Source: Rhizophagus irregularis
Taxonomy: Eukaryota > Glomeromycota > Glomeromycetes > Glomerales > Glomeraceae
Length of the DNA: 64,000 nucleotides
Direction: 5' to 3'
NCBI RefSeq assembly: GCF_026210795.1
Contig: NC_089432.1
Span: forward strand, 620,001-684,000
The position numbers and the translations under genes are program-made. The notes under the pieces were generated by a model. That model had not been told where the DNA came from, made no database searches, and was given only the letters and a program-made list of their open reading frames with translations. This document shows positions 24,840 through 33,948 of the stretch, piece by piece. Every line of letters begins with the position of its first letter. Position 1 is the first letter of the stretch.

Positions 24840-24985
24840 CTCCAGTTCCTTCGCCGGAATGGCTTTGGCGAAATGATCTTCGGTAAAATGTCTATTTGGG
24901 AAAATGGCATTTCGGTAAAACATCCCTTCGGCAAAATTTGCTTCGGCAAAATGAGCTTCTGTGAATTGAACTTCAGCAAAAAGTT
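24840..24985. repeat. degenerate tandem repeat, unit ~16 bp (TTCGGCAAAATG)
   Basis: About eight diverged units such as CTTTGGCGAAATGATC, CTTCGGTAAAATGTC, CTTCGGCAAAATTTG, CTTCGGCAAAATGAG, CTTCAGCAAAAAGTT run head to tail. This explains the long overlapping reading frames on both strands here, which are not genes. The motif is related to the foldback at 378-505. Confidence 0.7.
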
Positions 24986-24999
24986 CGGATACTCCTAGC

Positions 25000-25326
25000 C
25001 AGTGACCCAAATGACCTCAAATGACTCAAATGACTGGTCACGTGTCATTTGGGTCATTTCAACATTAAATGACAAATGACCTAGTCATTTAAAAATTACA
25101 TCATAATTGGCCAGAACTATTCATACAATTTCACTATTTCATGGATAAAATTTTCACATGATATTAGAAGTTCATAATTCTGGCCGGCATCATTAACTTG
25201 GCCTGAATTATAAAGCATTAATTTTAAATGACTCAAATGACAAATGACCTAAATGACTAGGTCATTCGAAGGTCATTCGGAGGTCATCTCAAAATGGGCA
25301 AATGACCTAATCATTTGCCATCACTG
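25000..25326. mobile_element. hAT-type MITE, 327 bp, with 8-bp target duplication
   Basis: It starts CAGTGACCCAAATGACC and ends with the inverse of CAGTGATGGCAAATGAT, matching the CAGTG-type termini common in hAT elements. Flanks are CTCCTAGC (24992-24999) and CTCCTAAC (25327-25334), a 7 of 8 match of the length hAT elements make. The inside is a mosaic of AAATGACC/AAATGACT repeats in both orientations plus a GGCCGG-centred insert at 25100-25200. Confidence 0.8.
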
Positions 25327-25334
25327 CTCCTAAC

Positions 25335-26014
25335 AGCCTAACCTTAATTCGTTTCATATTTATGATTATGTGTACAAACCGTCTAAAAAAGCTTCATTTT
25401 GTCCAATTTATGAAATAAAAATTAAGAAAATGGTGCTTTTTTAGGCATTTATTATATGAGCACAAATATACATTTCATTTTTACTGTTATAATATAATCA
25501 TGTCTATTAATATTGACCCTTAAAAGTGTTTCCAAATTTAAAAAACATTAATAAAATATGTTTCGGTTAATGACCAGAAATCTTACCAAAAACGGTTTAA
25601 AAAAGTGATAATGAAATATGCATAATTGTGTGAATGTTCTAATTTGAAATTAAAATGCAGTAAGGAATTATTAAGGTAATATTCATGTCGGTAAAATGAT
25701 GTCAGATTATTTGAATATTATTATTTAACTAATATATTACTATAATAAATATATTTTTTTAAAATGAACCCTTGATTGGGATGTGCGAATTTTTTTGTCA
25801 ATTATATAGATTGATTTAAACGAACAAAACGAATCAAGTCAAGTAATAGCTCTTGGCAGAAAATCATTGAAAATCTAGGTTTTGAAATTATATATAACCA
25901 CTGTCACCAAAATTTTGTTTTACAGAATCGAGCAGATATTGAAACTTTAAACTCCCAAATTGACAACTACCCAAACTACTACTCCCTCAGGTCTATCGAA
26001 CAACATTAACTAAT
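25335..26014. other. upstream region of secreted-protein gene
   Basis: No gene seen in 25335-26014. TTATATATAACCACTG at about 25886-25901 is a plausible TATA region 115-130 bases before the ATG at 26015. Confidence 0.45.
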
Positions 26015-26439
26015 ATGAAACTTCAAAGCTTTTACCTTCTTACTGTCCTTTTCATGTGTTTTTATATAATGGACGTTAAAGGTAAAGTCCTTACATTCAA
26101 TATGTTCTCCATTTTCTTTTCTAATGATTCAACTTTTTGGTTTAATGTATAGCATTTATGGTCGCCACGGATTTGGAAATGACTCTCTGCAGATGTAGAA
26201 TTTGGATAGAGGATTCAAATGGTCATCGCATAGCCGGTGACAAAAAATACCATGATTGTACTAATTATTTTTACACTGGCCACGAATTTATTTATTTTCC
26301 AAACCAAACGTACACGGTTTATGCTAAAGTTGCAGGTAGTTTTAAGAAAAAGAAAGCACGAGGACCTTTTAATGAAAATACCTGTTTTAGTATACATGGC
26401 ACTGTTAATAAGTGGGGATTTGATCAAAAATCTTGTTAA
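26015..26439 (+). CDS. small secreted cysteine-containing protein, two exons
   Basis: 117 aa. Exon 1 (26015-26081) encodes MKLQSFYLLTVLFMCFYIMD VK with a GTAAAG donor; exon 2 (26153-26439) follows a TGTATAG acceptor. The N-terminus is a classic signal peptide: basic residue, then a hydrophobic core, with likely cleavage after VKA. The mature ~95 residues hold five cysteines (LCRC, HDC, NTC, terminal SC), a glycine/aromatic-rich middle (YFYTGHEFIYFPNQTYTVY) and a lysine cluster (FKKKKARG). No transmembrane segment follows. The product should be exported and could be a surface protein or an effector-like secreted protein. No family was recognised. A single short intron right at the signal-peptide end is common in fungal secreted-protein genes. 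Confidence 0.8.
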
Positions 26440-26725
26440 TCGTTTATTTGGATATTATCTCAGTATGTTGAAGATGTGAACCAATTAAAATCTGTTTCTC
26501 TAGTTGCATAATTAATTATTTTCTAGAAATATGACATCATTAATAATTAATACAAAAATTTCAAAACTATAATCAAATTACTCATTATAATAACATTCAT
26601 AATTTTTATTATTATTTGCGAAAAACATAACTATATTTACCAATTTGGTAATACTTTTTATAATAAAATTATTATTTAACTATTAAGCATTTTTCTGAAC
26701 TATTCTGTTATAATATATTTGAACT

Positions 26726-27364
26726 GGGATCCTCCCGAAATCCCGACAACCATAATCCCGATGTGATAAAATCTTGACACTCTTATTCCCGACTAAGACA
26801 ATATCCCGAATGATTAAAATACTGAAAGAATTATATCCCGAATAGTCCAAAATCTGGAATTCAAAATTCCCGAAAGTTCAAATTACTGATGAGTCAAAAT
26901 CCCGACACAATAAAGAAAAGAATTTTTTTCATGTGACCATTTATGTAATAATATCGTAGTGATTGCACAATTGTTAATAATTTGCATAATTTGCCAAGGA
27001 GTTATTATGTCAATTACTACTGCGTGATCTCACTATATATTATACTGTAACATGTAAGTCATAAATCAAAATTGCAATTTTTTATCATTTAAATTGGAAA
27101 TAGTGTCGCAAATTATATAGCCAGTAGGAAATGATCTTCCTAGTAAACAAAAATCAAAGAGATACTCAAAATTATAATATTGTGTCAGGATTTTGACTCA
27201 TCAGTAACTTGAACTTTCAGGAAATTTAAATTCTGGATTTTAGACCATTCGGGATATGATACTTTCGGGATTTTGATCGTTCAGTATATTGTCTCTGTCA
27301 GGAATACGTGCCTTGGGATTTTATCATATCAGGATTGTGCTTGTTGGGATTTCGTGGTAAACCC
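26726..27364. mobile_element. 639-bp foldback MITE with 9-bp target duplication
   Basis: Arms of ~200 bp are inverted copies: the left arm carries CGAAATCCCGACAA, GTGATAAAATC, GAGTCAAAATCCCGACACAA, all mirrored on the right. Ends are GGG...CCC. ATTTGAACT lies on both sides (26717-26725 and 27365-27373). Nine-base duplications with long TIRs point to Mutator-like elements. No coding capacity. The arms differ by scattered changes, many C/T or G/A. Confidence 0.85.
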
Positions 27365-28183
27365 ATTTGAACTAAGTCAACCAACCCGTTACTGGTTTTA
27401 CTCATTTCAATTATGTTATTGAATAATACATTTACGATTCCATGATCCACGCACATTCTTATAAATTTCTACCCTATAAGAAATATTTATACGGAAAGGA
27501 TGCATTTTGTATACATTTTATGTACATTTCTATAGATTCCGTATACAAATTCCGTATATTTAATAAGCAATTCATTTTTGAACATTTTTTAAAAAAACTA
27601 ATGTATACGGAAAAAATTAATCATATGGAATGTATACGGAATTTTTAAACTTAATATTTTTAGAAAATAATTTTACAAAAATCTCGTATCATAACACGAG
27701 ATCACGTGATTGTTTATTGTTTTGTTATGATACGTTTTTTTTTTTGTTTTTATATAAACCCTTACTTTGATGAGTTTGATCTTCCAATCTTCCTTTCTGT
27801 CTTTCCCTTCCTTCTCTTTTCTCTTGTCTTATTTTTGTTATTTTTTCTAAATTTTTCTTCTTTTTTGTCACCCTCCTTTTAAAAAAAAATTTTTTTTTTC
27901 GTACCTCACTTTAAAATTTTTTTTTTCATCACTCTCCTTTAGAGGATGGCCAGAAATGACGTAATTTAAATTTTAGGATTTTTGACTCCCTCCCTATGTC
28001 ATCATTCATTTTAGGAAATGTAAAATTAAAACACAATTCTGGCTAAAATTATATTAACTACAAGTGTCTAAAAATGGAAGTTATGTAACATATTCATGGT
28101 CTTACCCCCTCCCCTTGCACATCTGAAATGTGTATCAGGTTGACGGCGCAGTGTGGCGCAGCGATTTTTTCCAAAAAAATTAA

Positions 28184-28964
28184 TTGCTAATTCGGTTAAG
28201 ATCAGCAGTGTCCTACTATGTAAAATTGGGGAAATTGGTGCAAATAATAAAAATAATTATCATATGATCTAATAATCCAATTTTGATGAACTTTTTTTTG
28301 TTCTGTAAGTCTGGATTACCTTTATAAAATAAAAATAATTTCATTGAAATTGGACCATTAGGTTGTGAGATAATCACAAAAACATATTTTACTGACAACG
28401 ATCAGATTCCATTAATAACAAAGCAGACAATTATCTCCTGATTCAGTGATCCAATTTCGATAAACTTTTTTTTGTTATTTAGATCTCAATAATCTCTACA
28501 TAATAAAAAAATTTGTCAAAATTGGACCTCTAGATCGTGAGATAATTGTGAAAACATATTTTGCCAGACGATTTTTAGATTCATGATATGGCAAAATATA
28601 TCTTTGTGATTATCTTCCGATCTAGCAGTCCAATATTGACAAACTTTTTTTTATTGTGAAGAAGAGGTTAAGACCTAAAAGACAAAAAAAAATTATTGAA
28701 ATTGGATCACTGAATTAGGAATCAATTCTTTTTTTATGATTTACTAAAATTTAGTCATAATAATAATATGAAATACTTTTTCACGATTTTCTTATAATTT
28801 AGTATTTCAATTTCAATAAATTTTTTATTTTATTGAGGAAATCAAGATCTATAAAACAAAAAAAAGTTCATTGAAATTGGATCATTGGATCAAGAGATAA
28901 TTATTTTCTTTTTTTGCCCCGATTTTACATAGTAAGACACTGCCGATCTTAACCGAATTAGCAA
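28184..28964. mobile_element. 781-bp MITE made of four hairpin modules
   Basis: TTGCTAATTCGGTTAAGATC at 28184 is matched by its inverse at 28964; about 47 of 50 terminal bases pair (through CAGTGTC.TACTATGTAAAAT). TTAA flanks both ends, so the target duplication is TTAA or a sub-part of it. Inside, a ~175-bp module recurs four times, each with ATCCAATTTTGATAAACTT and its inverse ATTGAAATTGGACC.TTAG, so each module is itself a hairpin. The same modules occur near the ends of the transposon at 3491-8041. Confidence 0.85.
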
Positions 28965-29879
28965 TTAAATTGAAATTTTTTATATTTAAAATAAAACCTT
29001 TAAATTACTATACTAGATGTATTTTTGTCCGCTCTGCAAATTTACTTAGAGAATATACGGGTGGTTTAGAAGGCCATTTTCGAGTTATTTAACAAAAACT
29101 GTTTTTTCAACAAATCCAATTTTGGAAATGATCAGCAAAGACGATAAAATCAATACCAATTTTTAGTTTCCCGAGTAACTGGCATTTTACTAATACAAAT
29201 AACTATAGAATAGATGGATTATTAGCTTTTTTTAATAATGATGATAAATTTCTATAATGGATAATGAAATTTTTTCATATTAATTTTTCATATTAATTTT
29301 TTTCTCCCCATAATAATAGATCAATTTAATAGACTTTAGTATATAAAAGAGAATTATTTGGCCTTTTCCCTAATAAAATTTTTTTATATTGATTTTTTTC
29401 TCCCGATAATAATAATTCACCCTATAAAAAAAATTGGATACGTTTTTTATAAAGTTTTTATACGATTTTTTTCTTTAGAAATAACGTATCATAATAGGAT
29501 ACAGAAAAATGCACAATTCCGTATCACTAAATATATGGTTTGGATACGGAATTTGCATGGAATTCATATGGAATTTACATGATTTGATCACTGATTTTAT
29601 CACGAAATTTATACGATTTGGTAACTGAATTTACTATTTGTATTACAGTTTACTATAATTATATTTACATAAATCTAATTTTACTTTATTAGATTAAATA
29701 AAAAATAAAAAATAAACAAAATACAAATACATTATGAAAATTCCCTCCTCAATAAAACCACCTATTGCAACCAAAATTATCTATAAGTTCAGGTTCATTT
29801 GAAGTCAAACAACCTAAAAAAAACAAAAAAAGAAACATAAGAACGTCTAACTTAATTGGAAACAAAATCCCCCATATAG

Positions 29880-30260
29880 TATCTGCAATCGTCCAAGTCA
29901 CCAAAGGTCAGCATTCCTACAAAAAAAGAAAGAGAACTCCAGCAGAATGTCTGACCTACATAAATGAAAAGAATTATGAAGCATCTGATGAAAAAGAAAC
30001 TAAAACAACAAAATAAATCCAAAACTGACCTACAAAATAAGAAGACTCTGAAGCAACAAAACTGAAACAACCTACAAAAAGAAAAGAATCTGAACCCAAC
30101 TTACAAAAAAAAAAAAAAAGAAATTCGAACTGACCTAAAAAAGGAAAAAAATCTTGAACAATCCTACAAAAAGGAAAGGAAAAGACTCCCAAACTGATCT
30201 ACAAAAAAGAAACTGAATCTTCTCACAAAAAAAATCTACTGGCCTATGAAATAAAAAAAG
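29880..30260 (-). repeat. degenerate micro-exon-like repeat array
   Basis: Read on the minus strand, TTTTTTGTAG or TTTTTTAG is repeatedly followed by ATCAGTTTGGGAGTC, GTCAGTTCGAATTTC, GTTGTTTCAGTTTTG, GTCAGTTTTGGATT, GAATGCTGACCTTTGG. The GATCAGTTTGAGTTCGG core of the 20-22 kb array is similar. Donor sites are mostly lost. Plus-strand reading frames here are by-products of the purine bias. Confidence 0.4.
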
Positions 30261-30770
30261 GGATAAATATAAATAAAAAAGAAAGGGGAATAAAGAATAA
30301 ATCAAAAAAAGAAAATATTTTTTTAAAAAGAGAGTAACGAAGTTAGGAAAGTCAAAAAAAATTTTTTTTTTAAAGAGACGACGTCAAAGTTAGAAAAATA
30401 AAAAATTTTTTATAAAGAGGAAATAGAAATAGAAAGAAGAATTTTTTTTTTTAAAAAAAAAAAAGAAGAGTGGGAATAAAAGAATAAAATCAAAAAAAAT
30501 TTTTTTTTTAAAGGAGAGTGATGAAAAAAAATTTTTAAAGTGAGGTACGAAAAAAAAATTTTTTTTTTAAAAGGAGGGTGACGAAAAAAGAAGAAAAATT
30601 TAGAAAAAATAACAAAAATAAGACGAGAAAAAGAGACAGAAAGGAAGATCGGAAGATCAAACTCATCAAAGTAAGTTTATTTAAAAAACAAAAAACGTAT
30701 CATAACAGGTGAAAAAACTCTTTCCCCTGAATTTCGATTTTCATAATAATCTGCAGTAAATATAGTAATC

Positions 30771-32741
30771 ATGGGAGTTTCAGTCTCAACAAAAGACTTT
30801 GCTACGCTCGAAGGGTACGTTTACAAAAGTGGAGAGGAACGGGAAGAAATTCTGGAACACGCAGGTTGGAAGTTAGAAGCGCAAGATCATGACATAGCGA
30901 TATTTATGGGAACAGACGTTGTCACAGCGGCGTTAATAAGAGCCGTAGTTACAGTATGTCTAACGAAACAAAAAGACACGATGGAAACATTTTATAAAAA
31001 TGTTACAGAAAAAGAAAGACAACATTTCGACCAACAAATACAAACACTTTATTCACAAGGAACCGCTATAGAACACGAACTACACATAACGAAAGATAAA
31101 CTCCAAAAACAAGACAAAGAACTAGAAGAATATTTCAAAGCGATGCCAATAAACCAACATATATCAAATATAGAAGTTGGTACAAATGACAGACCAGAAT
31201 ATAATACTACGAAGAGTATACCGACAGGACAACTTATATCAATAGACGAAGAAGATAATAATACCGTCCAAGGCGAAAATTCAAAGAGCGAGGGAAAAAA
31301 GAGATGTCACGTGACCGAAAAACAAATAGATGAGAACGATATGGAAGGAGTTACATTAACACCAAATAGTAACAACATCTCGATGCACGAAAAAAATTTT
31401 ACAAACTCCAGAACAAGATACCATGCAAAGATCAACATTAACACGCTGAAATTATCAAAAGAGGAAATAGAAAACGAAATTGGAAAAATTTTTCACAAAG
31501 ACAGATTTAGGATCGACATCTCAAACAAGAACGGTAATATGTATATGTACGTAATGTTTGCAACAAGTGAAGAAAGAACAAGATTGACCAATAGCGAAAC
31601 AATTATCAACAACGTGGGCAAATTCTACACGGATCAAGAAAGGGAAGTGACGATCAGTGACCCGTTAAAATGCGAGATCCTAAACATACCGATCGACATT
31701 AGCAATAGTGAAGTAAGCGTAGCAGTAGATAACTATGGAATGGGTGACATTAATAGAGTGTTTAATAATACAAAAAAATCAAAAGATGGGAAAAAACGAC
31801 ACGAAAGTGTATTAATAAACCTAAAATGCACCGACGCACAACTAAGAGATACATGGTCCATACCAATCGACGATCTTGATAACAGAATCACGATTATCCC
31901 TCAAAATCTAACGGCAACACAGAAACAGGAAAGGAAGAAATATATGGCCAAACTTATAGACGTAGACCCTAATATAGAGTATAAAGATATCAGTGAAAAC
32001 CTAAACAACGTAAAGGCGAAAGAATGGTATATCAATGAAGACAAACGAACCAATAGAAAGATAATTACAGTTTATTTCAAAAATGGCAAGGAAAGAGATA
32101 GCGCCATGAAAATACCATTCATAGTAAATAACAAATGCATTACATGGAATAAAGGTTATATAGGGCAGCCCTTTCGGACCAGCCAACACAGTTACAACAA
32201 CAGCAGATTCGATGGAAGAAGAGCATATCACCAACACGGAAGATACAACAACTCACAAGATGCAAGAGAATATACAGGAAAAGGGGAACAAAGAGGACGT
32301 CAACAATACAACAACGAACACCAAACAACATATCAACAACAGACAAGACGACCCAATGATTACAGACAAAGATATAGCGGAAATAACAACAACTATGAAC
32401 AAAGTTATGATTCAAGACGAACTACATATAAAAGATTCAATCGATACAACGAAAACAACCAACAATTTAGAGACAGCGGAAGAAACTATGAAAGAAATTA
32501 CGACAGAAGACCAAATGAGAATAACTCTGGAAATCGCAGAAACTACCAAACTCAACAAACATATAGTTACACCCAACGACACGACTTTAATGGAAAAGCA
32601 AGATACGATAACAGAAGAGAAGATAATAACAGAAGAGAAAATGATTATAGACAATACGACACTGGATACAAACAACAACGCACAATTCACGACAACGATA
32701 GAAGAAGAGGAAACGGAGTCCATTATGGACATAGATATTGA
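30771..32741 (+). CDS. LINE ORF1: RNA-binding protein
   Basis: 656 aa from ATG 30771 to TGA 32741. Residues ~1-70 are globular. A charged helical stretch (about 70-120: QKDTMETFYKNVTEKERQHF) suggests a coiled coil. Two likely RRM-like folds follow (about 215-290 with YMYVMFATSEER, and 300-480). The last ~150 residues are extremely rich in Arg, Asn, Gln, Tyr and Gly (RRPNDYRQRY, DNRREDNNRR), a low-complexity RNA-binding tail. No zinc knuckle is seen. This is the usual role of LINE ORF1p: coating the element RNA. A second frame stays open across the tail (32212-32757). Confidence 0.85.
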   Translation: MGVSVSTKDFATLEGYVYKSGEEREEILEHAGWKLEAQDHDIAIFMGTDVVTAALIRAVVTVCLTKQKDTMETFYKNVTEKERQHFDQQIQTLYSQGTAIEHELHITKDKLQKQDKELEEYFKAMPINQHISNIEVGTNDRPEYNTTKSIPTGQLISIDEEDNNTVQGENSKSEGKKRCHVTEKQIDENDMEGVTLTPNSNNISMHEKNFTNSRTRYHAKININTLKLSKEEIENEIGKIFHKDRFRIDISNKNGNMYMYVMFATSEERTRLTNSETIINNVGKFYTDQEREVTISDPLKCEILNIPIDISNSEVSVAVDNYGMGDINRVFNNTKKSKDGKKRHESVLINLKCTDAQLRDTWSIPIDDLDNRITIIPQNLTATQKQERKKYMAKLIDVDPNIEYKDISENLNNVKAKEWYINEDKRTNRKIITVYFKNGKERDSAMKIPFIVNNKCITWNKGYIGQPFRTSQHSYNNSRFDGRRAYHQHGRYNNSQDAREYTGKGEQRGRQQYNNEHQTTYQQQTRRPNDYRQRYSGNNNNYEQSYDSRRTTYKRFNRYNENNQQFRDSGRNYERNYDRRPNENNSGNRRNYQTQQTYSYTQRHDFNGKARYDNRREDNNRRENDYRQYDTGYKQQRTIHDNDRRRGNGVHYGHRY

Positions 32742-32757
32742 ATCAACTTCACGATGA

Positions 32758-33948
32758 ATTAGTATATATGAGGAGGAGACGTGGGGCGATGAAGATACTG
32801 TAGACAAGTATGTAGAGGAAAATAAGAAGATAAAAAACAAAAAAACAAATAAAAATTTAAATAATAACAAAATAAACAATAAGATAAAAATAGGTTGTAT
32901 AAATATAAGGGGTTTAAACGATGATAAAGGATTAGATAACAAACAAGAGAGATTAAAAAGTTTTATCAACAAAGAAAATTGGGACATAGCAGGAATCAAC
33001 GAAACAAAAATCAAGAAATCAAAAGGAAAATACATATATAGAGATTGGGAAACAATGAAAATTAGGAACAACAGCGCGGAAGAGGAAAAAAGTAAAGGTA
33101 GTCAAATTTTAATACAAAAATATTGGACAGAAGTACGATCGATCAACTATAAAACAATAGAGGAATACGCACAATCAATAGATATTATACTCAAAGGAAA
33201 TAAAAAATCGATCAGAATTATAAATATATATATGGTAGGTAACAATAAAGACAAAAAAAAGGAAATTATATCGACAGTAGATAAATGGATAGAAAATGGG
33301 AAAAATGAAAATCTAGACATTATAGTAATGGGAGACTTCAACGAACGAAGACAAAATATAGGGAAGAAAGATAAAAATAATTTTCTAGAATTGATAGATA
33401 GTCATAATATGGTAGATATACACACTTATTTCAACAATAACGACCTGATAGATACATGGACAAACGGAACTATAAGTACAAGAATTGATTATATTTTTGT
33501 GAATAGCGAAATGTTACAGAGAATCGATGAACACGAAGTATTAAATGTAGAAAACAAATTATCGACAGACCACAAAGCTTTAACGATTACTATTAAAATA
33601 GAAAATGAGACAACAAACTATAATAATAATAAAGGAAAAGACACAGGATATTTTAGACATAAATTCTCAGGGAAAGAATGGGAAGAAATAGCGGAACGTG
33701 TAGAAAAAAGTATTATAGAAAGACAAACGAACATGGACGAAAGCGAAGGAGATAAAGATGGAATAACAACTGAAATAGACAAAAAATGGAACACGCTTAA
33801 ATACGTAATCACCAAAGAAATAACAGAAGTGAACCAAGAAAAGAAGAACAATATTAAAAAAATAATAATAATAATAAAAACACGCAGAAAGAATACAATA
33901 CGAGCGTCAAAGACATGTCTGATTGCGATAAAGTTAAGACCAAATTAA
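32758..33948 (+). CDS. LINE ORF2 part 1: APE-like endonuclease
   Basis: Open from just after a TGA (32755-32757) to 33948. The first ATG in frame, 33055, lies downstream of the first endonuclease motifs, so an ATG start would delete them. Motifs in order: KIGCINIRGLN, AGINETKI, IVMGDFNE, TRIDYIFVN, STDHKALT, all typical of apurinic-endonuclease-like LINE nucleases that nick target DNA. Upstream of the TGA the same frame is open through a Thr-rich stretch back to 32212, overlapping ORF1 by +1. Translation would therefore need a +1 shift and readthrough, or the TGA is a mutation. It is out of frame with the RT by -1. Confidence 0.8.
   Translation: MSIYEEETWGDEDTVDKYVEENKKIKNKKTNKNLNNNKINNKIKIGCINIRGLNDDKGLDNKQERLKSFINKENWDIAGINETKIKKSKGKYIYRDWETMKIRNNSAEEEKSKGSQILIQKYWTEVRSINYKTIEEYAQSIDIILKGNKKSIRIINIYMVGNNKDKKKEIISTVDKWIENGKNENLDIIVMGDFNERRQNIGKKDKNNFLELIDSHNMVDIHTYFNNNDLIDTWTNGTISTRIDYIFVNSEMLQRIDEHEVLNVENKLSTDHKALTITIKIENETTNYNNNKGKDTGYFRHKFSGKEWEEIAERVEKSIIERQTNMDESEGDKDGITTEIDKKWNTLKYVITKEITEVNQEKKNNIKKIIIIIKTRRKNTIRASKTCLIAIKLRPN

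Noticed and set aside
24788-25010. Overlapping ORFs on both strands
   Set aside because: Product of the TTCGGCAAAATG tandem repeat.
29765-30192. ORFs of 72-83 aa inside the foldback element
   Set aside because: The plus-strand frame starts with TTG and all follow the purine/pyrimidine bias of repeat units.
32412-33071. Long minus-strand ORFs inside the LINE (also 34-38 kb)
   Set aside because: Antisense shadows of A-rich ORF1/ORF2; Ser/Ile/Phe-rich with no motifs.
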